From the NCBI GenBank assembly GCA_024398785.1, contig JAKSIO010000001.1:434001-498000 (forward strand): a stretch of 64,000 nt of DNA. The letters run 5' to 3'. The translations under genes and the position numbers were made by a program. The notes beneath the pieces were generated by a model. The model saw only the letters and a program-made list of their open reading frames with translations. It was not told where the DNA came from and searched no databases. The stretch's first letter is position 1. Every line of letters starts with the position of its first letter. Of the stretch, positions 8,392-18,992 are shown piece after piece. The DNA is from Bacteroidaceae bacterium (lineage in GTDB: Bacteria; Bacteroidota; Bacteroidia; Bacteroidales; Bacteroidaceae).

Positions 8392-9849
8392 TTAACGTGC
8401 CAGAGGGTTACCCAAAGCGGAGGCCTCGGCATCGTTCTCATCAAGTTTGAATATCATAAACTGCCTGTTTTCTTTTGTCAGAGGTTTCCATTCACCACCG
8501 TCAGCGCCATTAGGGTCACCGTATTTTGCAAAATTGGACCATGCGGTGAGCATCTTTTCTGACAAATCCCAGTCTCCCTCTGTCCATGGACGCCAGCAAT
8601 GTTTCAGTGACTTGAATACAAACCAAAGGTCAGATGAGTGGAAGGCTCCGCGCAGACGCTGTGTTACCTCCGGGTGATTGCCATCGTCCGGAAGCGGACG
8701 TGCAAACTGGTAAGCGTATGCCTTTCCTCCCATTTCTTCTCGATTCAGACAGAAGTCCACAATCTGTGTACCCATATTCCCGGCATCGTTCAATGTGTAT
8801 CCAATCAGGTATGGAACCTGTGCTAAAGAATTATCCAGACAAGCATCGTCAAAAGACTCCGGTAGGGTGTAGCTGTCAATATACGGAGAAATAGGTGCTG
8901 CTGTAAGAATACTGCGTTTGCCTGTGACCTGCTGATATATTGTTGCAAGCGCAAAAATTGTTTCTGTGCCGGCGTTACGCATCTGGCTCAGAGTTTTCAG
9001 ATTTGCCCAATCCATAACTTCTTTTGTGGATTCTTCGGCCTGAGCAAGAGTAGTCATTGACTGCTGCATTCCCATGGAATTGGAACGCGGCTTGACAAGT
9101 CCGCTACCGCTCATTATGACAGCCTTGTTGAACAATCCTTTGGTAAGTGGTGATGAACATAGGAATTTTACGCTGCGTGATCCGGCACTCTGACCGAAAA
9201 TCATTACATTGTCCGGATCTCCACCGAACTGTTCAATATTTTTCTGTACCCACTTCATTGCTTCAATCTGGTCAAGCATACCCCAGTTACCGGTTGCATG
9301 CTCCGGATCTTCAGCAGAAATAAGCGGGTGTGCAAAGAATCCGAACGGACCTACGCGGTAGTTGAAAGATACAAGCACTACGTCTTTTGCAGCCCATTCC
9401 TGTCCGTCAAATTCCGGCTCTGAACCCCAGCCTTCACGCATACCGCCACCGAATATCCAGATAGCTACCGGAAGTTTGGCATCGGTCTTGCCAGGTTTTT
9501 TAGTCCATACGTTAAGGTACAGACAGTCTTCGCTGTAAGGAGCTTCATCCCCATAACCCCATTCAGTTGTGTAACCTCCGGGGTAATGTGCTGCCTGGAA
9601 TGGCGGATGACCGAATGTATCACAAATCTTTACTCCTTCCCATGGAATGACAGGCTGCGGAGCGCGCCAGCGGTTCTGCCCTGTTGGAGGTGCGGCAAAT
9701 GGAATACCGCGATATACTGTAACACCCTTGATGTCTGTTGATACACCTTGTACCTGACCACCTTCTATAGTGAGAATGGGTGATTTGTTTCCTGCATTAA
9801 CTGCCGCAAATGAAAGCAGACATGCCAGTGCTGTAAATAATTTCTTCAT
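8392..9849 (-). CDS. Secreted type-B carboxylesterase
   Basis: Alpha/beta-hydrolase of the carboxylesterase/lipase type, 485 residues, with an N-terminal signal peptide (about residues 1-19, ending AAVNA). The start of the mature protein shows the family segment VTVYRGIPFAAPP. The oxyanion hole is WIFGGG (G134-G136) and the nucleophile is S221 in FGQSAGS; the usual family motif is GESAGG. A late histidine lies in RGAFHSSDLWFVF. It probably acts in the periplasm or outside the cell on ester groups. Its setting among xylanases and CE1 esterases suggests hemicellulose de-esterification, but the true ester is unknown. It diverges from recO across an 83-bp gap. Confidence 0.85.
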   Translation of the reverse strand: MKKLFTALACLLSFAAVNAGNKSPILTIEGGQVQGVSTDIKGVTVYRGIPFAAPPTGQNRWRAPQPVIPWEGVKICDTFGHPPFQAAHYPGGYTTEWGYGDEAPYSEDCLYLNVWTKKPGKTDAKLPVAIWIFGGGMREGWGSEPEFDGQEWAAKDVVLVSFNYRVGPFGFFAHPLISAEDPEHATGNWGMLDQIEAMKWVQKNIEQFGGDPDNVMIFGQSAGSRSVKFLCSSPLTKGLFNKAVIMSGSGLVKPRSNSMGMQQSMTTLAQAEESTKEVMDWANLKTLSQMRNAGTETIFALATIYQQVTGKRSILTAAPISPYIDSYTLPESFDDACLDNSLAQVPYLIGYTLNDAGNMGTQIVDFCLNREEMGGKAYAYQFARPLPDDGNHPEVTQRLRGAFHSSDLWFVFKSLKHCWRPWTEGDWDLSEKMLTAWSNFAKYGDPNGADGGEWKPLTKENRQFMIFKLDENDAEASALGNPLAR

Positions 9850-9932
9850 TAGTCTGATATGTTTAGTTGAATTGCGAAGATAACTAATATTTCAATACAT
9901 TTTTTTAATTTTGCAGTGCTTTTGAAAAAAAT

Positions 9933-10646
9933 ATGTGGAGCAAGGAAAAAGGAATATTGCTGAGTGTTGTGCATCACACTGACAAACTCTGCATAGCCAA
10001 TATCTATACTTTGGGGCAGGGCTTCTGCGCATACAGCTTTTTTCTGCCCAAAAGCACTAAGGGCAATGCCAAAAATACATTGCTCATGCCTTTGTCTCTG
10101 ATTGATTTTGAATCGGACACAAGCGGAGCGGGTCTGGCCCGTATGCGCGGTGCATGTTTTCTTTCTCCATATTCTGATATTCCGTTCAATCCCCACAAAT
10201 CCTCAATAGCATTGTTTCTGTCTGAAATTCTGACAACAGCCTTACGCTCTGAAAAGAATGCTGACAATGCTTTGTTCGGTTTCTTGATGGATTCGTTGCT
10301 GTGGTTTGATTCATCTCTTGAATTCTCAAATTTTCATTTATACCTTTCTGTCCGTCTGGCCGATTTCCTGGGAATATCTCCCGACGTATCCACTTTCAGA
10401 GACGGTTATGCACTTGATGTAACCAGTGGCAGCTATCTTCCGCAGAATCCGGATTCCGAACTGTGCCGTCTGTCATGGCTGTTTGCTTCTTTGCAGAGGT
10501 CCAGTCTGGAGAACATGCAAAGTATTGCAATGTCAGGGGCTGAGCGTTCTGCCTTACTGAATATGCTGTGCAGTTATTATTCGGTTCACATTCCGTCTTT
10601 TCCCCATTTGAAGTCAATAGAAATTCTGCATTTGCTCTACAACTGA
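9933..10646 (+). CDS. recO: DNA repair/recombination protein RecO
   Basis: RecO works with RecF and RecR to load RecA on gapped DNA. This 237-residue protein has the pattern of Bacteroidetes RecO: N-terminal OB-like fold, the PYSDIPFNPHKSSIALFLSE segment that begins the helical domain, and the NFHLYLSVRLADFLGISPD helix. The zinc-binding cysteines of many RecO proteins are not evident. A -7 box TAATTTTG at 9906-9913 places the likely transcript start only about 15 bp before the ATG. It stands alone. Confidence 0.85.
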   Translation: MWSKEKGILLSVVHHTDKLCIANIYTLGQGFCAYSFFLPKSTKGNAKNTLLMPLSLIDFESDTSGAGLARMRGACFLSPYSDIPFNPHKSSIALFLSEILTTALRSEKNADNALFGFLMDSLLWFDSSLEFSNFHLYLSVRLADFLGISPDVSTFRDGYALDVTSGSYLPQNPDSELCRLSWLFASLQRSSLENMQSIAMSGAERSALLNMLCSYYSVHIPSFPHLKSIEILHLLYN

Positions 10647-10661
10647 TTGCTTTTGCAAGCA

Positions 10662-10693
10662 TTTGCATATATGAATGTTGTTTTGTAGATTTG
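10662..10693 (+). promoter_or_regulatory. Promoter of the GH10-CBM6 xylanase
   Basis: TTTG (10662-10665), 20-bp spacer, TAGATTTG (10686-10693): a full match to the Bacteroidetes form, about 30 bp before the chosen ATG at 10723. It also supports that start over an in-frame start further upstream. Confidence 0.8.
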
Positions 10694-10722
10694 CATTTGT
10701 GAAAAAAATCAAATCTTATAAA

Positions 10723-13440
10723 ATGCGTAATAAACTGTTTATGCTGCTTCTTGCCGGTACTGCAGTCTGCGGAGTGGCGAATGCACAATTGTCAAAGAAT
10801 CCTGACAAATTTTTAGGAAATATCACAACGCGTTACAATGTTGACGTTGAAGATGGTGGTAAAAAATTTATATTCAGTAATCTGTGGAATCAGATAACGC
10901 CGGAGAATGAATCCAAATGGGCTTCTATTGAAGGCTCGCGCGGATCGTACAACTGGGGTAGCGACAATGCCTACAATTATGCAAAGAACCATAATTTCCC
11001 ATTCAAGTTCCATTGTCTTATTTGGGGATCACAATATCCGGACTGGCTGAATTCTCTTTCAACGGCTGAACAGTACAAGGCTATAGTTAATTGGATGGAT
11101 GCCATCAAGAGGCACTATCCGCATATTGATATGATTGATGTGGTGAACGAAGCTGTTCCGGGTCATGCACCTGCTCCATACAAAGCAGCTCTTGGCGGCG
11201 ACGGAAGCACCGGGTATGACTGGATAATCAAGGCATTTGAGATGGCATACGAACGCTGGCCTGATGCTATCCTTATATACAATGACTACAATACGTTCCA
11301 GTACCAGAAAGATCAGTTTATTGAACTTGTAAAAGTTCTGCGCGATGCAGGAGCTCCTGTTGATGCGTACGGTTGTCAGTCCCATGATCTTACAAACATG
11401 AGTTTCAGTGACTTCAAAAGTGCCATGAGCGAAATACAGAATGCCTTGAAGATGCCTATGTACAGCACTGAATACGATATCGGTACCACTGACGATGCCC
11501 AGCAGAAAAAACAGTATTCAGACCAGATAAAGTATATGTGGGAACAACCATATTGTGCCGGAATCACTTTGTGGGGTTTCATATATGGTGCAACCTGGAC
11601 TACGGACGGAAATTCCGGAATAATAAAGAACGGAAAGGATCGTCCTGCAATGACCTGGCTGCGTGAATATATGGCAACAGATGCGGCCAAAAATGCCAAG
11701 AGTCCGTTCCCAGGCATGAAAAAGGAGGCATCGCTTTATATCAAGCCGTCACAATACAGCACCACTATCAATGAACCTATGACCATTACGGTGCGTGCGT
11801 CCATGCGTACAAAGACGATAGACAGTATAAATCTTTATCTGAACAACAAACTTCTGAAAACCTTTAAGGAAACTCCGTATCAGGTGGAGTATACTCCTAC
11901 AACAGCAGGCAGTTATACACTTAAAGCCATTGTTTATTCAACCGACAGCAATAAGTATGAACGTCTTGGAGGTTTCAAGGCGCATCGTCCCCGTGCTCCG
12001 TACAAAAATACCGCTGCGGCTATCCCCGGCACAATTCAGGCGGAGGCATTTGATACCGGCGGTGAAGGCGTTTCTTTCCATGACAATGATTCAAAGAACG
12101 AGGGTGTATCAACATTCCGTACCGATGGTGAAGGAGTTGACATCGTGACCGGTAACAGCGGGTATGCTATAGGTTACACCAATCCTGATGAGTGGCTTGA
12201 ATATACTGTAGATATTGCAGAAGACGGCTATTACGATGTATCGGCTACTGTTTCTTCAGGAGTAAACAATGCTTCTTTCAAACTTTCACTGAACAAAGAC
12301 GATGTCATCACTGACATTTCTGACAATTTTGTTGCTCCGTGTCTTCAGTCAAACAACTGGGATACATATTCTACAATATCCAAACGTCTTACATACAAAT
12401 TCACTGCAGGCCGTCATATATTGAGACTTACAATTGTTGGCGGAAGCATAAATGTTGACAAAATCACATTTACCAAAGCCAATATCAATGAAGGTATAAA
12501 ACTTGGCTTTACAAAGACTCCAAAATACGGCTACAAGGGGACTGAATCAACCATTGAGGTTAAACCTACTCTTGGAGCTGATGCCGTTGCATCCGTTTCT
12601 CTGTATGTAAATGACAAACTTGTTGGTACAAAAACAAGTGCTCCGTACGAATTTTCGTACAAACCTTCTGCCGCAGGAACATTTAATTTGAAGGCCATGG
12701 CAAAAGATACTCTTGGTGCAGAGTCAATGTTCTTTACTGATACATACAAGGTAAGGTCATCATATTCTTCTACACCTCAAATCCCTGGAAAAATTCAGTT
12801 TGAGGCATTCGATAAAGGAGGTGAAGGATTTACATTCCACGATTCCGACAGCAAAAATGAAGGTGCTGCAACTTCTTACCGTACAGATGGAGAAGGTGTT
12901 GACATTGACAATGGCGGTACAGGAAGGGTTATAGGATATACGCTGGTAAATGAATGGATGGAATATACATTCAATGTTACTCAGGCTGGTTCATACCTTT
13001 ATACATTGCATGCGTCATCCGGCACAACCGGTTCACAGATTTCTCTTTACTGGCTGAATGAAAATGGTAATGTGTCTTCAAGCCCGTTCAAAACGATCAG
13101 TATAACACAGACTGCAAACAACAGTTGGAATACTTACAAGGACTTCAAAGGTGCATTTGCCAATCTGACAGAAGGCCGTAAAACTATGAGAGTCAAAATT
13201 ACCGGTGCATACTGTAATCTTGATTATATCCAGCTTGACATTGATGTACCTGATAATGTTAATGAGATATCTGAATATTCAGAATACAGAATATATACCA
13301 AAGAAGGAATTTTTGTTGCAGCTCTCACTGCCCGTCAATGTGAACTTGCAGACAAAATAATCCTGCTTACCGGAGTGTCAGGAGTGTATATAGCCAAAGA
13401 CACAGCAACAGGAGAATCAATAAAACTTGCTGTAGAGTAA
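10723..13440 (+). CDS. Secreted endo-1,4-beta-xylanase, GH10 with two CBM6 modules
   Basis: A 905-residue multimodular enzyme cutting the xylan backbone. Order: signal peptide (1-21); GH10 barrel (about 25-325) with acid/base E143 in DVVNEAVPG and nucleophile E250 in YSTEYDIG; Ig-like module (about 340-415); CBM6 (about 435-585, IPGTIQAEAFDTGGEG); second Ig-like module (about 600-675); second CBM6 (about 685-842, IPGKIQFEAFDKGGEG); and a C-terminal about 55 residues that resemble a type IX secretion sorting domain (EYRIYTKEG to SGVYIA). The Ig-CBM6 unit is duplicated. The start at 10723 gives a clean signal peptide and follows the promoter. A terminator follows the stop. Confidence 0.93.
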   Translation: MRNKLFMLLLAGTAVCGVANAQLSKNPDKFLGNITTRYNVDVEDGGKKFIFSNLWNQITPENESKWASIEGSRGSYNWGSDNAYNYAKNHNFPFKFHCLIWGSQYPDWLNSLSTAEQYKAIVNWMDAIKRHYPHIDMIDVVNEAVPGHAPAPYKAALGGDGSTGYDWIIKAFEMAYERWPDAILIYNDYNTFQYQKDQFIELVKVLRDAGAPVDAYGCQSHDLTNMSFSDFKSAMSEIQNALKMPMYSTEYDIGTTDDAQQKKQYSDQIKYMWEQPYCAGITLWGFIYGATWTTDGNSGIIKNGKDRPAMTWLREYMATDAAKNAKSPFPGMKKEASLYIKPSQYSTTINEPMTITVRASMRTKTIDSINLYLNNKLLKTFKETPYQVEYTPTTAGSYTLKAIVYSTDSNKYERLGGFKAHRPRAPYKNTAAAIPGTIQAEAFDTGGEGVSFHDNDSKNEGVSTFRTDGEGVDIVTGNSGYAIGYTNPDEWLEYTVDIAEDGYYDVSATVSSGVNNASFKLSLNKDDVITDISDNFVAPCLQSNNWDTYSTISKRLTYKFTAGRHILRLTIVGGSINVDKITFTKANINEGIKLGFTKTPKYGYKGTESTIEVKPTLGADAVASVSLYVNDKLVGTKTSAPYEFSYKPSAAGTFNLKAMAKDTLGAESMFFTDTYKVRSSYSSTPQIPGKIQFEAFDKGGEGFTFHDSDSKNEGAATSYRTDGEGVDIDNGGTGRVIGYTLVNEWMEYTFNVTQAGSYLYTLHASSGTTGSQISLYWLNENGNVSSSPFKTISITQTANNSWNTYKDFKGAFANLTEGRKTMRVKITGAYCNLDYIQLDIDVPDNVNEISEYSEYRIYTKEGIFVAALTARQCELADKIILLTGVSGVYIAKDTATGESIKLAVE

Positions 13441-13449
13441 GAAATAAAA

Positions 13450-13471
13450 CAGCCGCTGGAAACAGCGGCTG
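13450..13471. terminator. Intrinsic terminator after the GH10-CBM6 gene
   Basis: Perfect 9-bp stem CAGCCGCTG / CAGCGGCTG with a GAAA tetraloop and T5 after it. It is 9 bp past the xylanase stop and sits just before the end of the convergent nnrD gene, whose own last codons follow at 13475. Confidence 0.9.
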
Positions 13472-13474
13472 TTT

Positions 13475-14296
13475 TTATATTTTCCAGGCTTCAGGTAAAA
13501 ATTCTACAATGTCGCCCGCTGTCATTCCTGTCATACCTTTGTTACGTGCAGCGATGTCGCCGGCATAACCGTGAATATAAACCCCTATTCGTGCTGCCGA
13601 TATGCTGTCATATCCCTGTGCAAGCAGTGCAAGTATTATTCCTGTCAGAACATCTCCGCTACCGGCCGTTGCCATACCCTGGTTGCCGGTAGTGTTGATA
13701 TAGACGTTTCCATCGGGTGTTATTATACGCGTTGGAGCACCTTTCATGACAATGGTTATTGAATGTGCGGCAGCAAGATTCTGTGCTGCGACAAATCTTT
13801 CGTCAAAACAGGTTGCTTTGATGCCTGTAAGGCGGTCCAGTTCTCCGGCATGAGGGGTTATGATTGTTCCTTGTGGTATATATTCCCACATTTGCGGATT
13901 TGCGCTGAGAATATTCAAGGCGTCGGCATCGAGTACAAGCGGAGTACATATCTGTTGCAGTTGCACCTCCAATGCCTTTTTTGTTTCAAAGTTTTGTCCA
14001 AGTCCAGGACCTATGCCAACAGCCTGATATTTTTCTGTATTTACAGGTGATGTGAAATACTCATTTGAATTGTCCGTCAGCACCATAGCCTCCGGCACAG
14101 AAATCTGCATAATGACTCTGTTGCATTCCGGAACTCTGACGGAAAGCATTCCGCATCCCGATTTCATGCATGCTTTTGCTGCTAGAACTGAAGCTCCGGC
14201 CATTCCTTTCTGTCCGGCAATGAGCAAAGCGTGTCCAAATGTGTTTTTGTAAGCATCCTTTGGACGCGGTTTGACAAGGCTTGCAATGGATTCCAT
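13475..14296 (-). CDS. nnrD: ADP/ATP-dependent (S)-NAD(P)H-hydrate dehydratase
   Basis: Repairs hydrated NAD(P)H. Ribokinase-like fold (YjeF C-terminal family) of 273 residues with the signatures FGHALLIAGQKGMAGA, GIGPGLG, PLVLDADALN, TIITPHAGELDRL and GSGDVLTGII. In many bacteria, including many Bacteroidetes, this domain is fused behind the NnrE epimerase domain. Here the protein starts directly with the dehydratase part and no NnrE sequence is seen nearby, so the epimerase must be encoded elsewhere or be absent. The start is ATG at 14296. Confidence 0.9.
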   Translation of the reverse strand: MESIASLVKPRPKDAYKNTFGHALLIAGQKGMAGASVLAAKACMKSGCGMLSVRVPECNRVIMQISVPEAMVLTDNSNEYFTSPVNTEKYQAVGIGPGLGQNFETKKALEVQLQQICTPLVLDADALNILSANPQMWEYIPQGTIITPHAGELDRLTGIKATCFDERFVAAQNLAAAHSITIVMKGAPTRIITPDGNVYINTTGNQGMATAGSGDVLTGIILALLAQGYDSISAARIGVYIHGYAGDIAARNKGMTGMTAGDIVEFLPEAWKI

Positions 14297-14356
14297 TTGT
14301 TGTTTTTTTTTACAAAACTACTAATAATTTGCATTACGCTTTTATCATTTGCCATT

Positions 14357-14388
14357 TTTGAGTATATACATTTTAATACGTATATTTG
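14357..14388 (+). promoter_or_regulatory. Promoter of the CE1 esterase gene
   Basis: TTTG (14357-14360), 20-bp spacer, TATATTTG (14381-14388), 45 bp before the ATG at 14433. Full match to the Bacteroidetes form. Confidence 0.8.
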
Positions 14389-14426
14389 CAAAAGTACGTC
14401 CGAATGCATAATTTTAATAAACATAA

Positions 14427-15575
<1,149 letters not shown>

Positions 15576-15599
15576 TATCCGGAAGAATAACAGAAAAAA

Positions 15600-15626
15600 A
15601 GGAGCTCTGTCTTTGGCAGGGCTCCT
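15600..15626. terminator. Intrinsic terminator after the CE1 esterase
   Basis: Eleven-pair stem (AGGAGCTCTGT / GCAGGGCTCCT, two G-U pairs) with a CTTTG loop, preceded by an A-run and followed by a T-rich tract. It serves the esterase and possibly also the convergent DUF3109 gene ending at 15633. Confidence 0.8.
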
Positions 15627-15632
15627 TCTTTA

Positions 15633-16214
15633 TTATATGATATGCTGTTTCTGCATTTCTGAAACGGTGAGCTCAAGTTCTGCGTACCATTCCTGTCCGA
15701 AACGGCGAACAAGCGGTTCTTTCAGATACTTGTAAAGGGGGATGCCGTTTTTTTCTCCCTGTTTCATGGCTGAATGACAAATGTCCCAACGGTGGTAGTT
15801 TATAGCAAACATACCGCCGCTTAATTTATTAATGCGGATAGGGTAGAGATGGCACGATACAGGTTTCAGGAATGAACATTTGCCCTGTCTTGCCGCACGT
15901 TCTATTGCACAGTAACAGCACCCGTTTTCATGAAAGGCAAATACGCAATCTTTGCCGTTGACAATCTGGGTGACAAGTTCGCCTTCGGGGTCACGGTATG
16001 CAATACCATTTTGTTTGATAATCTCTTGTGCCTGCTCTGAAAGCATATCCCATATTACCGGAAGAACGGCCTCAATCTCTTTGACTTCTTCTTCCAGTAG
16101 CGGAGCGCCGGCATCGCCCTCAACGCAACATGCACCTTTGCAGCAGTCAAGATTGCAGGCAAAGCGTTTGGTCAGTACATCAAATGAAACTATTGTATTC
16201 TGAATCTGCAACAT
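15633..16214 (-). CDS. DUF3109 family cysteine-rich protein
   Basis: 193-residue cytosolic protein of unknown function, conserved in Bacteroidetes. Cysteines are arranged as for a metal or Fe-S site: NLDCCKGACCVEG near the N terminus, then ENGCCYCAIE, KCSFLKPVSCHLYPIRI and WDICHSA. This resembles YkgJ-type zinc/iron-chelating domains. The gene starts 10 bp after the GH10 xylanase stop on the same strand, so it may be read through from that transcript, though no functional link is obvious. Its job is not known. Confidence 0.85.
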   Translation of the reverse strand: MLQIQNTIVSFDVLTKRFACNLDCCKGACCVEGDAGAPLLEEEVKEIEAVLPVIWDMLSEQAQEIIKQNGIAYRDPEGELVTQIVNGKDCVFAFHENGCCYCAIERAARQGKCSFLKPVSCHLYPIRINKLSGGMFAINYHRWDICHSAMKQGEKNGIPLYKYLKEPLVRRFGQEWYAELELTVSEMQKQHII

Positions 16215-16224
16215 ATAGTTTGTG

Positions 16225-18096
16225 TTATTTCCATATCAATTTTCCGTCAGTAATATAAAAACCGCTTGGCAGTTCTTCTATTGAAACGGACATGCGTTGT
16301 CCGCTAAGGTTGTAAACTGGAGTCTGTTCACTGCTGATGCCAACTTGCGGAACATTGGAGACAACTCCTCCCAAACCGTTTACAAATCCTGCGTATGCGT
16401 GTTTTCTGTAGTAGTTCAGGTTCCATATCCCTACAGGTGAATTGGGGCGCCAACCGGATCCTGCAGGAGAATCTGTTGCGCACCACTGGCATATTCCCCA
16501 TTGCTGGTCTGCAGGTATTATTTCCAGATATTTCCTGATAATCCACTCATATAAATCCGCCATTCTATGGTGCATTTCCTCTGTCATTCTGCCGGTGGGA
16601 ACATCGTTGCCGTTGGCATCGATCATGTTCATGTCCAGTTCGCTGATACGTACAAGTTTTCCTGTTCTTGCCATCAGCCTGAAACTGTTTTCAATAGCTT
16701 GTTTCTTGCTGGACTGTATATTGTTGTTCATATAACATGAAATATGCATCTGGGAACCTAGACCGTCAATATGTGTATTGCCGTCAGCTTCCCATCTTTC
16801 AATCCATTTGATGAGAGATTTCAGTTTGCCATTCTGATCCCAGTCGCTTTCCAGATTGTAATCATTGATAAACAGTTTCAGCTCATCTCCATTTCCTTTG
16901 TAATGCTTGCGTGCCAGACGTACTGCCTGACGGACATATTCAATGTCTCCCAGATAGTCTTGCCAGAAAAAATCTCCTGCATTGCTCTCCGATGTGCGAT
17001 GCTGCAGGGCAAATACTCCCTCCCGGTCAGGATTGCCGCCGGAGATAGCTTCGTTGACAACATCCCATGCTTTGACTTTGCCGTCAGTTGCTGTCATGAT
17101 GCCCTTTATCCATTTATCCATGGCAAAGATGAGCGTGTCTTTTATCTCCTTATCACTCAGCGGAATGGACTTAGGAAACTCAACAACTGTATTTCCATGG
17201 GCGTCTTTTGTTTTAATACCTTTTTTCAGGTACTCAATTTTAATCTGTTTAATCCAGATGTCTCCAACAAAGTCACCGCTCTGGCAGAGAAAAAAGGCGT
17301 TGACTGGTACGGAAGTGTAATTGAATGAAACATCTTTCCATGAACTGGTAAAATTGATGTTTGCAGTACTGCCCGAATTCCAGTCTCCCAATTTGGTATG
17401 CAAAGTGCCGCTTCCTGTAGCTTTGATTGTTATGGTTACTTTGTATGACTTGTTCTTTTCTGTAGGTATGTTGTCCATGACAATATACTGCACGTCCCAA
17501 TAATTTGTTGCTTTCGCTGCAGTATGAACTTTCAATCCGTTGCTGTCAAATGACAGTGAATATTTGAAAGTTGCCTGGTCGGCGTTCCAACCGTACGTCT
17601 TGTCTTTAGTAAAGTCTTTTGATGCGAGTGTTACATAGACGGTGGTATCACAGTCTGCTTCAGAAGCTGGGCGGTCCTTTATCAGGCTGTTAAGCCAACC
17701 TACAGCCTGTTGGCTATGCCACGCCAATGTGTGTCCGTATATATCCAACCCTTTTGAACTTGCTTTGCTCACAAAATCCTTTACTGTTGTAAAGTTCATT
17801 GTTCCGGAACTGTTTACACAACTGGACATTTTCATGTCATTCCCGGTAACGACCTCTGTAAAATTGTCATTGACAAGGTTGCTTACCTGTCCTTGCTTAT
17901 TGTAATCATCTGCACTTATGGCTATTCCAAGTCTGAAATTCGGATAACTTGCATAGTCAATGTAGTCCTTCAGATTGGCATAATTGTTCAGATAGACATA
18001 TCTGGAGTCTCCTGGAATTCCAAGTTTGTAATTCTGTTGGGCGGAAGAAAAAACCGCGCACAATGACAATATTATGTAGGAATAAAGTCTGTTCAT
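16225..18096 (-). CDS. Secreted GH10 xylanase whose catalytic domain is interrupted by a CBM-like insert
   Basis: 623 residues: signal peptide (1-19); GH10 first part (about 45-142, ending with the HTLAWHSQQ strand); an inserted beta-sandwich module of the CBM4/CBM22 type (about 148-290, SGSTANINFTSSWKDVSF); then the rest of GH10 (about 300-575) with acid/base E349 in DVVNEA and nucleophile E486 in ISELDMN. It ends in a short tail resembling a type IX secretion signal (PVYNLSGQRM to GFYITDGK). Split GH10 enzymes of this kind are known from Prevotella and Bacteroides xylan loci. It diverges from the metallo-hydrolase gene at 18198. Confidence 0.92.
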   Translation of the reverse strand: MNRLYSYIILSLCAVFSSAQQNYKLGIPGDSRYVYLNNYANLKDYIDYASYPNFRLGIAISADDYNKQGQVSNLVNDNFTEVVTGNDMKMSSCVNSSGTMNFTTVKDFVSKASSKGLDIYGHTLAWHSQQAVGWLNSLIKDRPASEADCDTTVYVTLASKDFTKDKTYGWNADQATFKYSLSFDSNGLKVHTAAKATNYWDVQYIVMDNIPTEKNKSYKVTITIKATGSGTLHTKLGDWNSGSTANINFTSSWKDVSFNYTSVPVNAFFLCQSGDFVGDIWIKQIKIEYLKKGIKTKDAHGNTVVEFPKSIPLSDKEIKDTLIFAMDKWIKGIMTATDGKVKAWDVVNEAISGGNPDREGVFALQHRTSESNAGDFFWQDYLGDIEYVRQAVRLARKHYKGNGDELKLFINDYNLESDWDQNGKLKSLIKWIERWEADGNTHIDGLGSQMHISCYMNNNIQSSKKQAIENSFRLMARTGKLVRISELDMNMIDANGNDVPTGRMTEEMHHRMADLYEWIIRKYLEIIPADQQWGICQWCATDSPAGSGWRPNSPVGIWNLNYYRKHAYAGFVNGLGGVVSNVPQVGISSEQTPVYNLSGQRMSVSIEELPSGFYITDGKLIWK

Positions 18097-18197
18097 AGAC
18101 TATAGGTTTTCTGTCTGGGTCAGATTCTGAGTTTGTCCTTCAAAATTACAAAATAATTGGCTATATATTGCTATCTTTGCAGTATAAGGTTCAGAAA

Positions 18198-18992
18198 ATG
18201 AAAATTCAGGTAGTAACAGACGATGTCGGAACAGACGCTGCTCCTGCGGAACACGGTTTGTCTCTATATGTTGAAGCCTGTCGTCGCAAATTCTTTTTTG
18301 ATTTGGGGCAGAGCGGACTTTTTGCTGACAATGCCGCCCGGCTTGGCATTGATGTGAACAATGCGGAGTTCGCCATTATTTCTCATGGCCATTACGACCA
18401 CGGAGGCGGTTTGCCCACTTTTCTGAACGTAAACGGCAATGCGAAAGTCTATGTGAATCCAAATGCTGCGGGAGACTTCTATTCGTTGAAAGAAACTGGA
18501 ATGAAATATATAGGTCTTGACAATAGTTCTTTGCATGATAACCGTGTTGTCTGGACTTCGGATTACTATGAAATATCGCCAGGTCTGGTCCTGTTTTCCG
18601 GAGTTACAGGCAGAAAATACTTTTCACCGTCAAATGACAGACTTTTCAAAAAAACAGGTCAGAAGTTTGTAAATGACGATTTTGTACATGAACAGAATCT
18701 TATAATATGCGATGGCGAAAACCGTGTACTGCTTTCAGGATGTGCCCACAATGGCATAATCAATATTATGGACAAGGCTGAGCAGATTCTGGGTGAGAGT
18801 CTGACACATGTGGTTGGTGGTCTGCATCTTGTTGGAGTAGATTCAACAGATTTTCTAAGCGCCTTTGCTGGCGAACTCAAGAAACGCCCATGCCGTTACT
18901 ATTGCTGTCACTGCACAGGACTTTACGCATACAACTATCTGAAGACGATACTGGGCGACAGGATAGAGTATGCTAGAAGCATCTTGTCATAA
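18198..18992 (+). CDS. MBL-fold metallo-hydrolase (dihydropterin synthase-like subfamily)
   Basis: 264 residues with the metallo-beta-lactamase signature SHGHYDHGGG (about residues 63-72), a later zinc ligand in LSGCAHNGIINI, and the C-terminal CHCTGLYAYNYLK. This arrangement fits the COG1237 subfamily, which includes the methanopterin-related synthase and many uncharacterised bacterial hydrolases. The bacterial substrate is unknown. ATG at 18198 gives the usual MKIQVVTDDVG start. A TATCTTTG -7 box lies at 18172-18179. Its 3' end overlaps the convergent esterase gene by 20 bp. Confidence 0.8.
   Translation: MKIQVVTDDVGTDAAPAEHGLSLYVEACRRKFFFDLGQSGLFADNAARLGIDVNNAEFAIISHGHYDHGGGLPTFLNVNGNAKVYVNPNAAGDFYSLKETGMKYIGLDNSSLHDNRVVWTSDYYEISPGLVLFSGVTGRKYFSPSNDRLFKKTGQKFVNDDFVHEQNLIICDGENRVLLSGCAHNGIINIMDKAEQILGESLTHVVGGLHLVGVDSTDFLSAFAGELKKRPCRYYCCHCTGLYAYNYLKTILGDRIEYARSILS

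Noticed and set aside
10723..13440. CRISPR-like or tandem DNA repeat in the CBM6 region
   Set aside because: The similarity is at protein level between two diverged Ig-CBM6 units, with no exact DNA repeats. No CRISPR array was seen anywhere in the window.
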